64,000 bases of DNA from Accumulibacter phosphatis (GCF_000024165.1 NC_013194.1:868001-932000); one strand, 5' to 3'. Shown: positions 7,275 through 16,667, counted from the first letter of the stretch. The notes: generated from the letters alone by a model not told the origin. Program-made: numbers and translations.

Positions 7275-8639
7275 GTGGAATCGCTTCGTATCACGCTCGA
7301 GCAATCCGAGATTCCGACGCATTGGTACAACGTCGTCGCCGACATGCCCAATCCGCCCCTGCCGCCGCTGGGCCCGGACCACCAACCGGTGTCGCCGGAG
7401 CAGATGGGAGCGATCTTTCCGCCGGCCATTCTCGAGCAGGAAATGTCGGCCGAGCGCTGGATCCCGATCCCGCAGCCGGTACGTGAGATTTATCGACTGT
7501 GGCGTCCGTCGCCACTGATTCGCGCCCGCCGCCTTGAGGAAGCGCTGGCGACCCCGGCCCGGATCTACTACAAGTACGAAGGCGTTTCGCCTGCTGGTTC
7601 GCACAAGCCAAACACCGCCGTACCGCAGGCTTTCTACAACCAGCAGGCGGGAATCAAGCGCATCACCACCGAAACCGGCGCCGGGCAGTGGGGCTGCTCG
7701 ATGGCTTTTGCCGGCCAGATGTTCGGTCTCGAAGTGCGCGTCTACATGGTCAAGATCAGCTACCAGCAGAAGCCTTTCAGGCGTTCGATGATGCAGACCT
7801 GGGGCGCCGAAGTGTTCGCCAGTCCATCGGCCATGACGCAGACCGGACGCGATCTGCTGGCGAAGGATCCCGAGAATCAAGGTTCATTGGGCATCGCGAT
7901 TTCCGAGGCCGTCGAGGAGGCGGCGTCACGGGCGGACACCAGTTACGCTCTCGGTTCGGTGCTCAATCACGTGGCGCTGCATCAGACGATCATCGGTCAG
8001 GAAGCGAGGAAGCAGTTCGAGAAGGCTGGTGACTGGCCGGATGTCGTTTTCGCCCCCTGCGGTGGCGGCTCGTCGTTCGCTGGTGTGGCGTTCCCCTTCA
8101 TCGCCGACAATGCGGCGGGAGGGCGCAAGGGCAAGCCGACGCGGCTGGTCGCCGTCGAGCCGAGTTCTTGTCCGACGCTCACCAAGGGTTGCTACGCCTA
8201 TGACTTCGGCGATGCTTCCGGCTTTACGCCGCTGATGAAGATGTATACCCTCGGCCACGACTTCATGCCCCCTGGCATCCACGCCGGCGGCCTGCGCTAT
8301 CACGGGGATTCGCCGCTGGTTTCGCAGCTCTACCACGAGGGCCTGCTCGAAGCGGTTGCCGTGACGCAGCTGGCCACCTTCGAAGCCGGCGTGATGTTCG
8401 CCCGTGCTGAAGGCATCATCCCGGCGCCCGAGTCCAACCATGCGATCCGGGCGGCAATCGACGAGGCCCAGCGCTGCCGGCAGAGCGGCGAGGCGAGGAC
8501 GATCTTCTTCAATCTTACAGGCCACGGACACTTCGACATGGCCGCCTACGACCGCTATTTTGCCGGTGAGCTCGAGGATTTCGAGTATCCGGCCGAGGCC
8601 ATCCGGGCTTCGCTGGAACATCTGCCGAAGATCGGGTGA
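7275..8639 (+). CDS. TrpB2-type tryptophan synthase beta-like PLP enzyme
   Basis: Pyridoxal-phosphate enzyme of 454 residues from the TrpB2 branch, which makes tryptophan from serine and indole in some organisms and often occurs without a linked trpA. The Schiff-base lysine is in GSHKPNTA (Lys111), the phosphate-binding loop is CGGGSSFAG, and the family's long N-terminal extension (IPTHWYNVVADMP) is present. The start is probably GTG at 7275, preceded by AGGGGG; the next ATG would remove conserved residues. It may supplement a canonical trpBA elsewhere or act on another indole-like substrate. It is followed directly by the SPOR protein gene. Confidence 0.9.
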   Translation: MESLRITLEQSEIPTHWYNVVADMPNPPLPPLGPDHQPVSPEQMGAIFPPAILEQEMSAERWIPIPQPVREIYRLWRPSPLIRARRLEEALATPARIYYKYEGVSPAGSHKPNTAVPQAFYNQQAGIKRITTETGAGQWGCSMAFAGQMFGLEVRVYMVKISYQQKPFRRSMMQTWGAEVFASPSAMTQTGRDLLAKDPENQGSLGIAISEAVEEAASRADTSYALGSVLNHVALHQTIIGQEARKQFEKAGDWPDVVFAPCGGGSSFAGVAFPFIADNAAGGRKGKPTRLVAVEPSSCPTLTKGCYAYDFGDASGFTPLMKMYTLGHDFMPPGIHAGGLRYHGDSPLVSQLYHEGLLEAVAVTQLATFEAGVMFARAEGIIPAPESNHAIRAAIDEAQRCRQSGEARTIFFNLTGHGHFDMAAYDRYFAGELEDFEYPAEAIRASLEHLPKIG

Positions 8640-8641
8640 GC

Positions 8642-9340
8642 ATGTTGCTGCGTCTCGCCGTCTTTCTTCTTGTCCTCGCCAACCTGCTGCTGTTCGCGTG
8701 GACGCAGGGCTACCTCGGCAGGTCCGGCAACCCCGACGCCCAGCGCGTCGCGCAGCAGGTGCTCCCGGAGCAGTTGCGCATCGTCTCGCGCGGGGAGCCG
8801 GCACGCGCGCCGAGTACGAAAGACGACAGCGACAAGACGGTCGACAAGAGGAACGGCAACGGCGAATTCTGTCAGGTGTGGAGTGATCTGGCGAACGCCG
8901 ATGCCGATCAGGTCGAGCGACTGCTCGGCGAACAGTTTGCGGCCTTCAAGGCGAGCCGGCGGACGACGGCCGAGATCAGCGGCTACTGGGTTTTCGTTCC
9001 TCCGCTTGCCAGCAAGGACGAAGCGAGCCGGAAGGCGGCCGAACTGGAGCAACTGGGGGTCCAGGAGTTCTTCGTCGTGACCGGCGGCGGGCCCAACCAA
9101 CTGGCCATCTCACTGGGGACCTACCGGAGCGAGGCAGCCGCCAACACCCGACTGGAAGCGCTGCGTGCGAAAGGGGTCAAGTCTGCTCGGGTTGGCGAGC
9201 GCAAGGGCAAACCGGTCAATGCGCTCGAAATCCGTGGCCCGGAGGCGCAGGCCGAAGCGCTGCGTCAGGCCATAGTCGCTCTCCTGCCGAAGGCTTCCAG
9301 CCCGAGCGCCTGCAAGGTGCGAAGCGAGCCCGCACCATGA
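8642..9340 (+). CDS. SPOR-domain membrane protein
   Basis: Inner-membrane protein of 232 residues with one N-terminal helix (LRLAVFLLVLANLLLFAW), a charged linker with Lys/Asp residues, and a C-terminal SPOR-like fold from about residue 110 (SGYWVFVPPLASKDEA, FFVVTGGGPNQLAISLGTY). SPOR domains bind denuded peptidoglycan glycans, often at division sites. A GTG start at 8636, overlapping the upstream stop as GTGA, is equally possible and adds two residues. The end overlaps coaE by four bases (ATGA), so the genes are translationally coupled. The later zapD gene supports a division-related context. Confidence 0.82.
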   Translation: MLLRLAVFLLVLANLLLFAWTQGYLGRSGNPDAQRVAQQVLPEQLRIVSRGEPARAPSTKDDSDKTVDKRNGNGEFCQVWSDLANADADQVERLLGEQFAAFKASRRTTAEISGYWVFVPPLASKDEASRKAAELEQLGVQEFFVVTGGGPNQLAISLGTYRSEAAANTRLEALRAKGVKSARVGERKGKPVNALEIRGPEAQAEALRQAIVALLPKASSPSACKVRSEPAP

Positions 9341-9960
9341 CTTTCGTTGTCGGTTTGACCGGCGGTATCGGCAGCGGCAAGAGTACGGTCGCCGAGCTTT
9401 TCGCGCAGCGAGGAGCCGCGCTGGTCGATACGGACGTCATCGCTCATGCGCTGACCGGGGCGCAAGGTGGTGCCATGCGGGAATTGGCGGCGGCTTTCGG
9501 CGACGGTGTGCTGCGTGCTGACGGAGGCCTCGACCGGGCAGCCATGCGGCGCCTGGCTTTCGCCGACCCCGCGGTAAGAGCCCGGCTCGAGGCCATCCTG
9601 CATCCGCTGATCAGGGCGCAGAGCGAGGTCGCCTGTGCGGCTGCCGTGGCGGCACCGTATGTGCTGCTGATCGTCCCATTGCTGGTCGAATCGGCCGACT
9701 ATCGCCGGCGGGCTGATCGGGTGCTCGTTGTCGACTGCGACGAGGCGGTGCAGATTGCTCGCGTGATGGCGCGCAGCGGGCTTGCCGCCGAAGAGGTCGA
9801 GGCGATCATGGCGACACAGGCTTCGCGGGCACAGCGCCAGGCAGCCGCCGATGATCTGGTTTTCAATGACGGAGAAATGGCCGCGCTGGCTGCACAGGTG
9901 GATGGCCTGCATGAGAAATACCTTGATCTGGCCAGGAGCAAACTTCATGCTGCCCGTTGA
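9337..9960 (+). CDS. coaE: Dephospho-CoA kinase
   Basis: Catalyses the last step of coenzyme A synthesis, ATP-dependent 3'-phosphorylation of dephospho-CoA in the cytoplasm. The 207-residue protein starts MTFVVGLTGGIGSGKST with the Walker A loop at residues 9-17, followed by LVDTDVIAHALT and the lid and substrate region HPLIRAQSEVACAAA and VPLLVESADY. Length and motifs are typical. It overlaps the SPOR gene by four bases and is followed 60 bases later by zapD, a widespread proteobacterial pairing. Confidence 0.96.
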   Translation: MTFVVGLTGGIGSGKSTVAELFAQRGAALVDTDVIAHALTGAQGGAMRELAAAFGDGVLRADGGLDRAAMRRLAFADPAVRARLEAILHPLIRAQSEVACAAAVAAPYVLLIVPLLVESADYRRRADRVLVVDCDEAVQIARVMARSGLAAEEVEAIMATQASRAQRQAAADDLVFNDGEMAALAAQVDGLHEKYLDLARSKLHAAR

Positions 9961-10020
9961 GGTTTTGCTGCAAATGCTTCAGAATCATCGGAAATCCCCG
10001 TATCCGACGCTGGCGGCTGT

Positions 10021-10776
10021 GTGATCACCTACGAATATCCTTTCAACGAACGCATACGCACGCTGTTGCGGCTCGAGGACTTGTTCCAGAAGAGCGGCAA
10101 CTTCATGCAGGGAGACGGCTCACAGGAACACCACGTGGTGTTGCTGACCCTGTTCGAGATCCTTGACGTGGCGGGGCGCGCCGACCTGAAGATGGATCTG
10201 ATTCAGGAACTCGAACGGCAGCGGCAAAGCCTTCTGGTTTTTCGCAACAACCCGGACATCTCCGAGGAAGCGCTCTCCGGCGCCCTCTACGAGATCGAGC
10301 ATGCCTCCGCGGCACTTCTCGGGATGACCGGCAAGATCGGCCAGCACCTCCGCGACAACGACTGGCTGATGAGCATCAAGAGTCGCGCGAGCATTCCCGG
10401 GGGAGTCTGCGAGTTCGATCTGCCTTCGTATCACTACTGGCGCCATCAGGCCCCCGGTGTGCGGCGAGAAGCCTTGCTCGGCTGGCTGCAGCCGCTGCTG
10501 CCGCTGCGTGACGCGCTGACCATCGTCCTTCGCCTGTTGCGTGCCAGTGGTCGTCCGGAGCATCACATCGCCACCGGCGGCGCTTTTCAGCTGATGCTGG
10601 GCGCCAGCAGTTCGCAGATGGTACGTATCTCGCTGCGCCTGCACGATCCTTTCATCCCCGAAATCAGCGCCAACAAGTATGCGCTGAACATTCGTTTCAC
10701 CCGCCCGGACAGCGATCATCGGCCGCGACATTGTGACAACGACGTCGAGTTCGACATGCTGTTCTGCAACCTGTAG
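10021..10776 (+). CDS. zapD: Cell division protein ZapD
   Basis: Cytoplasmic factor of 251 residues that crosslinks FtsZ filaments in the Z-ring. It begins with the conserved region ITYEYPFNERIRTLLRLEDLF and contains LRDNDWLMSIKSRASIPGG and the strand-rich C-terminal half, as in YacF/DUF1342 proteins. The start is the GTG at 10021; no ATG is available near the conserved N-terminus. It follows coaE by 60 bases. A yacG zinc-protein gene, common after zapD, is absent here; an MFS gene follows instead. Confidence 0.94.
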   Translation: MITYEYPFNERIRTLLRLEDLFQKSGNFMQGDGSQEHHVVLLTLFEILDVAGRADLKMDLIQELERQRQSLLVFRNNPDISEEALSGALYEIEHASAALLGMTGKIGQHLRDNDWLMSIKSRASIPGGVCEFDLPSYHYWRHQAPGVRREALLGWLQPLLPLRDALTIVLRLLRASGRPEHHIATGGAFQLMLGASSSQMVRISLRLHDPFIPEISANKYALNIRFTRPDSDHRPRHCDNDVEFDMLFCNL

Positions 10777-10951
10777 GCCGCTTCCGTTTCGTCGCCAGGA
10801 TCGCGATGACCGGTCCGCTTTGACGTCACGCGGCTTGACGTGGTCTGTTTTGCCCGCGGCTGAGTTTGGGGCTCGCGGTGGTGGCCCCCCTCGTCGGTAC
10901 ACTCCATCCGCATTTGCACCAGCCTGCTCAACTCCCAAGACGACTCGCGCG

Positions 10952-12160
10952 ATGTTCCGAACACTCAATCAGCCGGCTCTATGGACGGTAACTCTGGCGG
11001 CGGCCGGCATCCTGATGGTGACCATGGGTGCCCGGCAATCGCTCGGGCTCTTCGTCTCGCCGCTCAATACCGCCACCGGTCTGGGCGTCGCGTCGATCAG
11101 CCTGGCTCTGGCCGTCGGGCAATTCGCCTGGGGAGCCGTCCAGCCTCTGGCTGGCGCGGCGGCTGACCGCTACGGGCCGGGGCGGGTGCTGCTGGGCGGG
11201 CTGCTGCTGCTCGCTCTGGGCAGTGCGATCACCCCGTTGATGAGCAGCACCTGGGGTCTGGTCGTGTCGCTCGGGCTACTCTCGGCGATCGGTTCGGGAG
11301 CCGGCAGCTTCTCGGTACTGATCGGCGCTTCGAGCCAACGCCTGCCGCTCGAAGCACGCGGTGCCGCCTCCGGCGTCATCAACGCCGGTGGGTCGTTCGG
11401 TCAGTTCGTCTTCGCGCCGATCCTGCAGGCGCTGATTCAGTCGATTGGCTGGATGGGTGCGATGTGGTCGCTGGCGTTGATGACCCTGGCGGCCGTGCCG
11501 CTGGTGCCGGCGGTGTCGAAGCCGCTCGCCGATCCTCCCCGGCGCGCCAGTGGCGAGGCAGGCCTCTGGCGGAGCGTTCAGGAGGCAATGGCGGACCGCA
11601 GCTACCAGTTCCTGAATCTGGGGTTCTTCACCTGTGGTTTCCACATCGCTTTTCTGGTTACCCATTTGCCGGGCGAGGTCGCGCTCTGCGGTTTGCCATC
11701 CGCCGTCGCCAGTTGGGCGCTGGCGATCATCGGCCTGTCCAACATCGTCGGCAGCCTCTATGCCGGTTCCTGCGTCGCCCGCTATCGCAGCAAGATCGTC
11801 CTGTTCTGGATGTACGCTTCGCGCGCGCTGATGATTGCACTGTACCTGGCAGCGCCGAAGACCGACCTGACTTTCTACGTCTTCGCGGCCGGGCTGGGCT
11901 TCACCTGGCTGGCCACCGTGCCACCAACTGCCGCCATCGTTGGCAAGCTGTTCGGTGTGCGCTATCTGGGCACGCTGTTCGGCATGAGCCTGCTGTCGCA
12001 TCAGATCGGTGGCTTCTTCGGCGCGTATCTGGGTGGCATTGCGCTCACCGAGTTCGGCGACTATGCCTGGATGTGGTACGCCGACATCGTTCTGGCGGCA
12101 GGCGCGGCGCTCTGCAACCTGCCGATCCGGGAGGCCGCGCTGACCAGGCCGGCGACCTGA
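10952..12160 (+). CDS. MFS transporter
   Basis: Twelve-helix transporter of 402 residues. It starts MFRTLNQPALWTVTLAAAG and has MGARQSLGLFVSPLNTATG in the first helical hairpin and AGAAADRYGPGRVLLGG as the MFS loop motif, resembling monocarboxylate or oxalate/formate-type transporters. The second half has the matching RYRSKIVLFWMYASR loop. An upstream in-frame extension of 73 codons looks non-coding, so the internal ATG is chosen. It is followed 12 bases later by an acetyltransferase gene in the same direction. Substrate unknown. Confidence 0.84.
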   Translation: MFRTLNQPALWTVTLAAAGILMVTMGARQSLGLFVSPLNTATGLGVASISLALAVGQFAWGAVQPLAGAAADRYGPGRVLLGGLLLLALGSAITPLMSSTWGLVVSLGLLSAIGSGAGSFSVLIGASSQRLPLEARGAASGVINAGGSFGQFVFAPILQALIQSIGWMGAMWSLALMTLAAVPLVPAVSKPLADPPRRASGEAGLWRSVQEAMADRSYQFLNLGFFTCGFHIAFLVTHLPGEVALCGLPSAVASWALAIIGLSNIVGSLYAGSCVARYRSKIVLFWMYASRALMIALYLAAPKTDLTFYVFAAGLGFTWLATVPPTAAIVGKLFGVRYLGTLFGMSLLSHQIGGFFGAYLGGIALTEFGDYAWMWYADIVLAAGAALCNLPIREAALTRPAT

Positions 12161-12172
12161 CGATTGCCTGGC

Positions 12173-12910
12173 ATGTCCCAGCACCTGAACCCTCTCGGAC
12201 AACCGGTTGGTGAGTCGCTTGCCGACTGGCAGGTGCCGCCGCATCCGCCTGGTCAGATTCTGGAGGGTCGTCTGGCCCGTCTCGAGCCACTCGTGGCTCG
12301 GCATGCCGCCAGCCTGTATGCGGCGCATGCTCTGGATGCTGACAACCGGAACTGGACCTACCTGCCCTATGGTCCGTTCGACACCTTCGACAGCTACTGC
12401 GCGTGGATCGACAGGCACTGTCGCGGCCGCGACCCGTTGTTCTACGCGATTGTCGAGCGGACCTCCGACGCGGCGGTCGGGGTTGCCAGCTACTTGCGGG
12501 TCGCGCCGGCAAGTGGCTCGATCGAGGTTGGCCACATCAATTTCTCGCCACGTCTGCAGCAGACGCCGGCCGCGACCGAGGCCATGTATCTGCTGATGAA
12601 GCACGCTTTCGAACTCGGCTATCGACGTTACGAGTGGAAGTGCGATGCGCTCAATGCGCCGTCGCGTGCGGCGGCGCTGCGTCTGGGCCTGTCGTTCGAG
12701 GGTATCTTCCGGCAGGCGACGGTGGTCAAGGGACGCAATCGGGATACCGCCTGGTATGCGGCAATCGATCGGGAGTGGCCGCTTCTCGACGCTGCCTTCG
12801 CGCGCTGGCTCGATCCGGCGAATTTCGACGCCGCCGAAAAGCAACGCGTCGCGCTCTCGGCACTGACCCGGTTATCCCTTCAAGGCGGCGCGCTGCTGCC
12901 GGTAGGCTAA
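12173..12910 (+). CDS. GNAT-family N-acetyltransferase
   Basis: Acetyltransferase-like protein of 245 residues of the RimJ/RimL type. The region GVASYLRVAPASGSIEVGHI forms the central strands, and the acetyl-CoA part includes EAMYLLMKHAFELGYRRYEW and the family segment KCDALNAPSRAAALRLGLSF followed by EGIFRQATVVKGRNRDTAWY. Such proteins acetylate N-termini or small molecules; the substrate is not clear. The ATG at 12173 is preferred over a TTG three codons earlier. Its last 39 bases overlap the convergent inaA-like gene. Confidence 0.85.
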   Translation: MSQHLNPLGQPVGESLADWQVPPHPPGQILEGRLARLEPLVARHAASLYAAHALDADNRNWTYLPYGPFDTFDSYCAWIDRHCRGRDPLFYAIVERTSDAAVGVASYLRVAPASGSIEVGHINFSPRLQQTPAATEAMYLLMKHAFELGYRRYEWKCDALNAPSRAAALRLGLSFEGIFRQATVVKGRNRDTAWYAAIDREWPLLDAAFARWLDPANFDAAEKQRVALSALTRLSLQGGALLPVG

Positions 12911-13603
12911 AAGAAAACAGGCCCGGTCGTCGTCGCTCCACACCTGGGTGTGGCGCATCAACTGGTCGAGGTCATGTGCGCCGACGCGCTCACGGCTGAG
13001 GCCCAGGCGCAGTTTCTCCAGGTCGATGAAGCGGACATCGGCTTCCTGGTAATCCGGCCCGGCCGCGGGCGAGCGACGGACAAACAGATGCTTGCCGTAG
13101 AGGCAGCTGTGTTGCAGGCGGTGATGATGCAGGCGCGCACAGGCCAGGGCCACTGCCCTGATCAGCGAGCGCCGCTGCGAGGGGTCGCCGCGGTCGGCCG
13201 CGGCATCCCATTCGTCAAGGCTGATCGAGTCATCGAGCGCGCGCGTGACGAGAATCGCACGCCACTTTCCGGCGGCTAGCCGGTCGCCATAATAGAGCGC
13301 CTCGACGGCGCCGATCGCGTGCTCCTGCAGGCGCCGGATGTTCAGGTACTCGCGATAGAAGGTCGGGATGCCGCGTAACGGATGCCGCCACGTTCGGCAC
13401 AGGTGGTTCTCCTGCCGTTTCAGGAAGATGGCCGTGCCATCTGCCAGTACATGGCGGCTGACGCCGCTCCAGCCACCGCGTCGCTCGTTTGGGGCTTCAT
13501 GCCAGTCGGTGTCGAGTGACCACAGCGCCGCGAAATCGGCGAGACCGCTGGCGGCTAGCTGCGCGCGCGCGGCCGCATTCGGGAAGATGTCGCGAACTGT
13601 CAC
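12872..13603 (-). CDS. Lipopolysaccharide kinase InaA/WaaP-like protein
   Basis: Kinase-fold protein of 243 residues of the Kdo/WaaP/InaA group. It contains the lysine strand AIFLKRQENHL, the helix region RGIPTFYREYLNIRRLQ, the loop LHHHRLQHSCLYGKHLFV in the place of the catalytic loop, and a metal-binding aspartate in VRFIDLEKLRLG. Relatives phosphorylate LPS core sugars; this one's target is unknown. It is the second gene of a two-gene leftward unit, 33 bases after the methyltransferase gene. The 3' end overlaps the convergent acetyltransferase gene by 39 bases. Confidence 0.82.
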   Translation of the reverse strand: MTVRDIFPNAAARAQLAASGLADFAALWSLDTDWHEAPNERRGGWSGVSRHVLADGTAIFLKRQENHLCRTWRHPLRGIPTFYREYLNIRRLQEHAIGAVEALYYGDRLAAGKWRAILVTRALDDSISLDEWDAAADRGDPSQRRSLIRAVALACARLHHHRLQHSCLYGKHLFVRRSPAAGPDYQEADVRFIDLEKLRLGLSRERVGAHDLDQLMRHTQVWSDDDRACFLLAYRQQRAALKG

Positions 13604-13636
13604 CGGCGCCGGTCTGGCCGGCGAGCCAGCCCTTGC

Positions 13637-14335
13637 CTAGACAGACTTCTTGCGCAACACATAGGTTCGCCACATGAATACGCGTGGCAGGAAATCCACG
13701 TGCCCGACAATCACGAGGCCGGCATCGCGGCATTCCTGCTCGAATTGTGCACTCGGCACGATGAATCGGTTGTCGCTCTTTTCACCACCCTGGCGCCGTT
13801 TTTCTTCGAGTTTGCGGCGGCGCCAGGCCTTGTAGTTGCCGTCGACCCACAGCGAAAGCACTATGGTGTCGCGCGTGACGCGCCGAAACTCCTTGAGCAG
13901 GGCGACACGGTTGGTCGATTCGCCGATGTGGTGCATGAGGCGAATCGAGAAGACGCAATCGACACTGTTGTCGGGCAAGGTGATCTCGAAGGCGGAACAC
14001 TGCAGCAGGCGGAAACGCCTTGCCACGGCGGGGTCGCGAACCTTGGCGGCGATGTCCAGCATGGCTTGGCTGTAGTCGGCGGCGAGCAGTTCGCGCTGTG
14101 GGTCGGCAGCGAGCAGCGACCAGAAGCGGCCCGTACCGCAGGGCAGGTCGAGGACCGACGCCGGTTTGCCGGCCAGCGCCAGCGCACGTTCCGCCATCCG
14201 ATGTTCCATCCGGTCGGACAGTTTCTTGCGGTGGTGTTTCTCGAAGTACTGCTGCGAATGGTCATCGGTGTACTTGTCCGAGAAGGGCAAGTGAATGGCA
14301 GCTTTCTGCTGGTCGCTCATGTGGTGGCTCGGCAT
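13637..14335 (-). CDS. Class I SAM-dependent methyltransferase
   Basis: Cytoplasmic methyltransferase of 232 residues. Motif I is VLDLPCGTGRFWSLLAA, followed by the acidic LLAADYSQAMLDIA and the post-motif SVDCVFSIRLMHHIG. The C-terminal part is rich in basic residues (YKAWRRRKLEEKRRQGG). The substrate is not evident. It precedes the InaA-like kinase gene by 33 bases, so modification of an envelope saccharide or lipid is a reasonable guess. A second possible ATG lies five codons downstream at 14320. Confidence 0.84.
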   Translation of the reverse strand: MPSHHMSDQQKAAIHLPFSDKYTDDHSQQYFEKHHRKKLSDRMEHRMAERALALAGKPASVLDLPCGTGRFWSLLAADPQRELLAADYSQAMLDIAAKVRDPAVARRFRLLQCSAFEITLPDNSVDCVFSIRLMHHIGESTNRVALLKEFRRVTRDTIVLSLWVDGNYKAWRRRKLEEKRRQGGEKSDNRFIVPSAQFEQECRDAGLVIVGHVDFLPRVFMWRTYVLRKKSV

Positions 14336-14448
14336 CTGGTGCCCTGGACGGGCCGACGTTCGGAAGGAGAAAGAGGATAGCACATACGGCGCGCCGCCTC
14401 CGCGCTGGACGGGTTGCCGGCCGGAAACCTCCACGGGCCGGTCTGGAG

Positions 14449-15567
14449 CTAGGTCAGGATCAGGTTGTCACGGTGAATGATTTCCGGCTCGTCGATGTAG
14501 CCAAGGATGTCTTCGATGTCCTGGCTGGCGTGGCGCGCAATTCGCCGCGAGTCGCTGCTGCCATAGTTGGCGAGGCCACGCGCAATCTCCTTGCCATCGC
14601 CCGTGACACAAGCGACGGCCGCACCACGTTCGAATTCTCCCTGGACGGCAAGGACGCCGATCGGCAGCAGGCTCTTGCCTTCCCGTAGCGCGCGCACGGC
14701 ACCTCTGTCCAGCGTCAGTTTGCCGTTGAGCTGGAGGTGGTCGGCCAGCCATTGCTTGCGCGCCGTGAGGGCTTGCGTCTCCGATACCAGGAGGGTGCCG
14801 AGCGATTCCCCGCGCGCCAGTCGCAGCATGACATCGCTCTCCCGGCCGCTGGCGATGACCGTGTGCGCTCCGCTGCGCGCCGCACGCTTGGCGGCAATGA
14901 CCTTGGTGATCATGCCGCCTTTGCCGAACTGCGTGCCGGCGCCGCCGGCCATCGCTTCGAGTGCCGGCAGCCCGGCACGCGCTTCGCTGATCAGCGTGGC
15001 GGTTTCGTCCTTGCGCGGATCGGCAGTGAACAGGCCTTGCTGATCGGTGAGGATGATCAGACAATCGGCTTCGACGAGGTTGGCGACCAGCGCTCCGAGC
15101 GTGTCGTTATCGCCAAACTTGATTTCGTCGGTGACGACGGTGTCGTTCTCGTTGATGATCGGTACGACACCGAGTTCGAGGAGCGTAGTCAGTGTCGAGC
15201 GTGCATTGAGGTAACGCTTGCGGTCGGCGAGGTCGTCATGCGTGAGCAGGATCTGCGCAGTGTGCAAGGCGTGCCGTGCAAAGGCACTTTCATAGGCCTG
15301 GGCCAGCCCCATCTGGCCGACTGCCGCTGCCGCCTGCAGTTCGTGCACGGCGCGCGGGCGTTTGTGCCATTCGAGGCGCTGCATGCCGCAGGCGATGGCG
15401 CCGGAGGAGACGAGGATCACCTGTCGCTCCGAACGCCGCAAGCTGGCGATCTGTCTGGCCCACTCGTCGATGGCGGCGAGATCGAGTCCTTCGCCGTTGT
15501 TGGTGACCAGGGCGGAGCCGACCTTGATGACCAGTCGGCGGGCAGTGGCGATGCGGGTGATGGCCAT
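14449..15567 (-). CDS. proB: Glutamate 5-kinase
   Basis: First enzyme of proline synthesis, phosphorylating glutamate with ATP; feedback-inhibited by proline in characterised relatives. The 372-residue protein has the amino-acid-kinase domain (RLVIKVGSALVTN, ILVSSGAIACG, IINENDTVVTDEIKFGDND) and a C-terminal PUA domain from about residue 275. The start is ATG at 15567; a GTG two codons earlier overlaps the obg stop. It directly follows obg, the common rplU-rpmA-obg-proB order. The proA partner is not in the window. Confidence 0.95.
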   Translation of the reverse strand: MAITRIATARRLVIKVGSALVTNNGEGLDLAAIDEWARQIASLRRSERQVILVSSGAIACGMQRLEWHKRPRAVHELQAAAAVGQMGLAQAYESAFARHALHTAQILLTHDDLADRKRYLNARSTLTTLLELGVVPIINENDTVVTDEIKFGDNDTLGALVANLVEADCLIILTDQQGLFTADPRKDETATLISEARAGLPALEAMAGGAGTQFGKGGMITKVIAAKRAARSGAHTVIASGRESDVMLRLARGESLGTLLVSETQALTARKQWLADHLQLNGKLTLDRGAVRALREGKSLLPIGVLAVQGEFERGAAVACVTGDGKEIARGLANYGSSDSRRIARHASQDIEDILGYIDEPEIIHRDNLILT

Positions 15568-15569
15568 GT

Positions 15570-16667
15570 TCACGGGCTCGGGTGGTCGGCGAACAGGTCT
15601 TCGGAAAAGACCACGGTGGCGTCGCTGGCTGTCGCTTCGACGGCGGCAGCGGTTGGCAGCGTGTCGAGCGCTTCCTGCAGTTTCTGCGTCAGCGCGCGGC
15701 AGCCGTCGCCGCTTATCGCGCTGATGCGAAAACAGGGGCTGCCTGCCGCGCCGACTCCTCGCAGGAAGGCGGCGATGCGTTCTTCACGTTCTTCCGCGGG
15801 AATCAGATCGAGCTTGTTGAAGACCAGCCAACGCGCCTTGCTGGCCAGTTGCGGGTCGTACTTCTCGAGTTCGCTGACAACATTCAGGGAATCGCCGATC
15901 GGGTCGGCATCCGGGTCGGGCGGGGCGAGGTCGACGATGTGCAGCAACAGGCGCGTGCGGGCGAGGTGCTTGAGAAAACGGATGCCCAGGCCGGCGCCAT
16001 CGGCGGCGCCCTCGATCAGTCCCGGTATGTCGGCAATGACGAAACTCCTGTCCGGAGCCGTGCGCACGACACCCAAGTGGGGATGGAGGGTGGTGAACGG
16101 GTAATCGGCAACCTTGGGACGCGCCGCCGACACGGCACGCAGGAAAGTGCTCTTGCCGGCGTTGGGCAGGCCGAGCAGGCCGACATCGGCAAGCAGGCGC
16201 AATTCCAGCCGCAGTTCACGCTGCTCGCCGGGCTCGCCACGCGTGCATTGGCGTGGCGTACGATTGACGCTCGACTTGAAATGGATGTTGCCGAGGCCAC
16301 CCCGGCCACCCCGGGCCAACAGAAACTTCTTCCCGTCGATGTCCAGGTCAGCGAGTACTTCGTTGGTGTTGACATCGGCGATCACGGTCCCGACGGGTAC
16401 GTGCAAGGTCAGATCCTTGCCGCGTTTTCCGTAGCAATCGCTCGAACCGCCGTTGGTGCCGCGCTGTGCGCGATATCGACGCACGTAGCGGTACTCGATC
16501 AGGGTGTTGACGTTACGGTCGGCGACGAAATGCACGTTGCCGCCGTGGCCGCCGTCACCGCCGTCCGGGCCTCCCTCGGGTTCGTACTTGTCGCGCCGGA
16601 ACGAGGCGATACCGTTGCCGCCGTCGCCGGCCGCGACGAGAATCCGAGCCTCATCGATGAATTTCAT
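15570..16667 (-). CDS. obgE: GTPase Obg/CgtA
   Basis: Essential ribosome-associated GTPase involved in 50S maturation and stress responses. The 365-residue protein has the glycine-rich Obg fold (GDGGNGIASFRRDKYEPEGG), the G1 motif GLPNAGKST, switch region PFTTLHPHLGVV, G3 DIPGLIEGAADG and G4 FNKLDLIP. Length is typical of betaproteobacterial Obg. It follows rpmA after a terminator-like hairpin and overlaps the potential GTG start of proB, so obg and proB are coupled. Confidence 0.97.
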   Translation of the reverse strand: MKFIDEARILVAAGDGGNGIASFRRDKYEPEGGPDGGDGGHGGNVHFVADRNVNTLIEYRYVRRYRAQRGTNGGSSDCYGKRGKDLTLHVPVGTVIADVNTNEVLADLDIDGKKFLLARGGRGGLGNIHFKSSVNRTPRQCTRGEPGEQRELRLELRLLADVGLLGLPNAGKSTFLRAVSAARPKVADYPFTTLHPHLGVVRTAPDRSFVIADIPGLIEGAADGAGLGIRFLKHLARTRLLLHIVDLAPPDPDADPIGDSLNVVSELEKYDPQLASKARWLVFNKLDLIPAEEREERIAAFLRGVGAAGSPCFRISAISGDGCRALTQKLQEALDTLPTAAAVEATASDATVVFSEDLFADHPSP

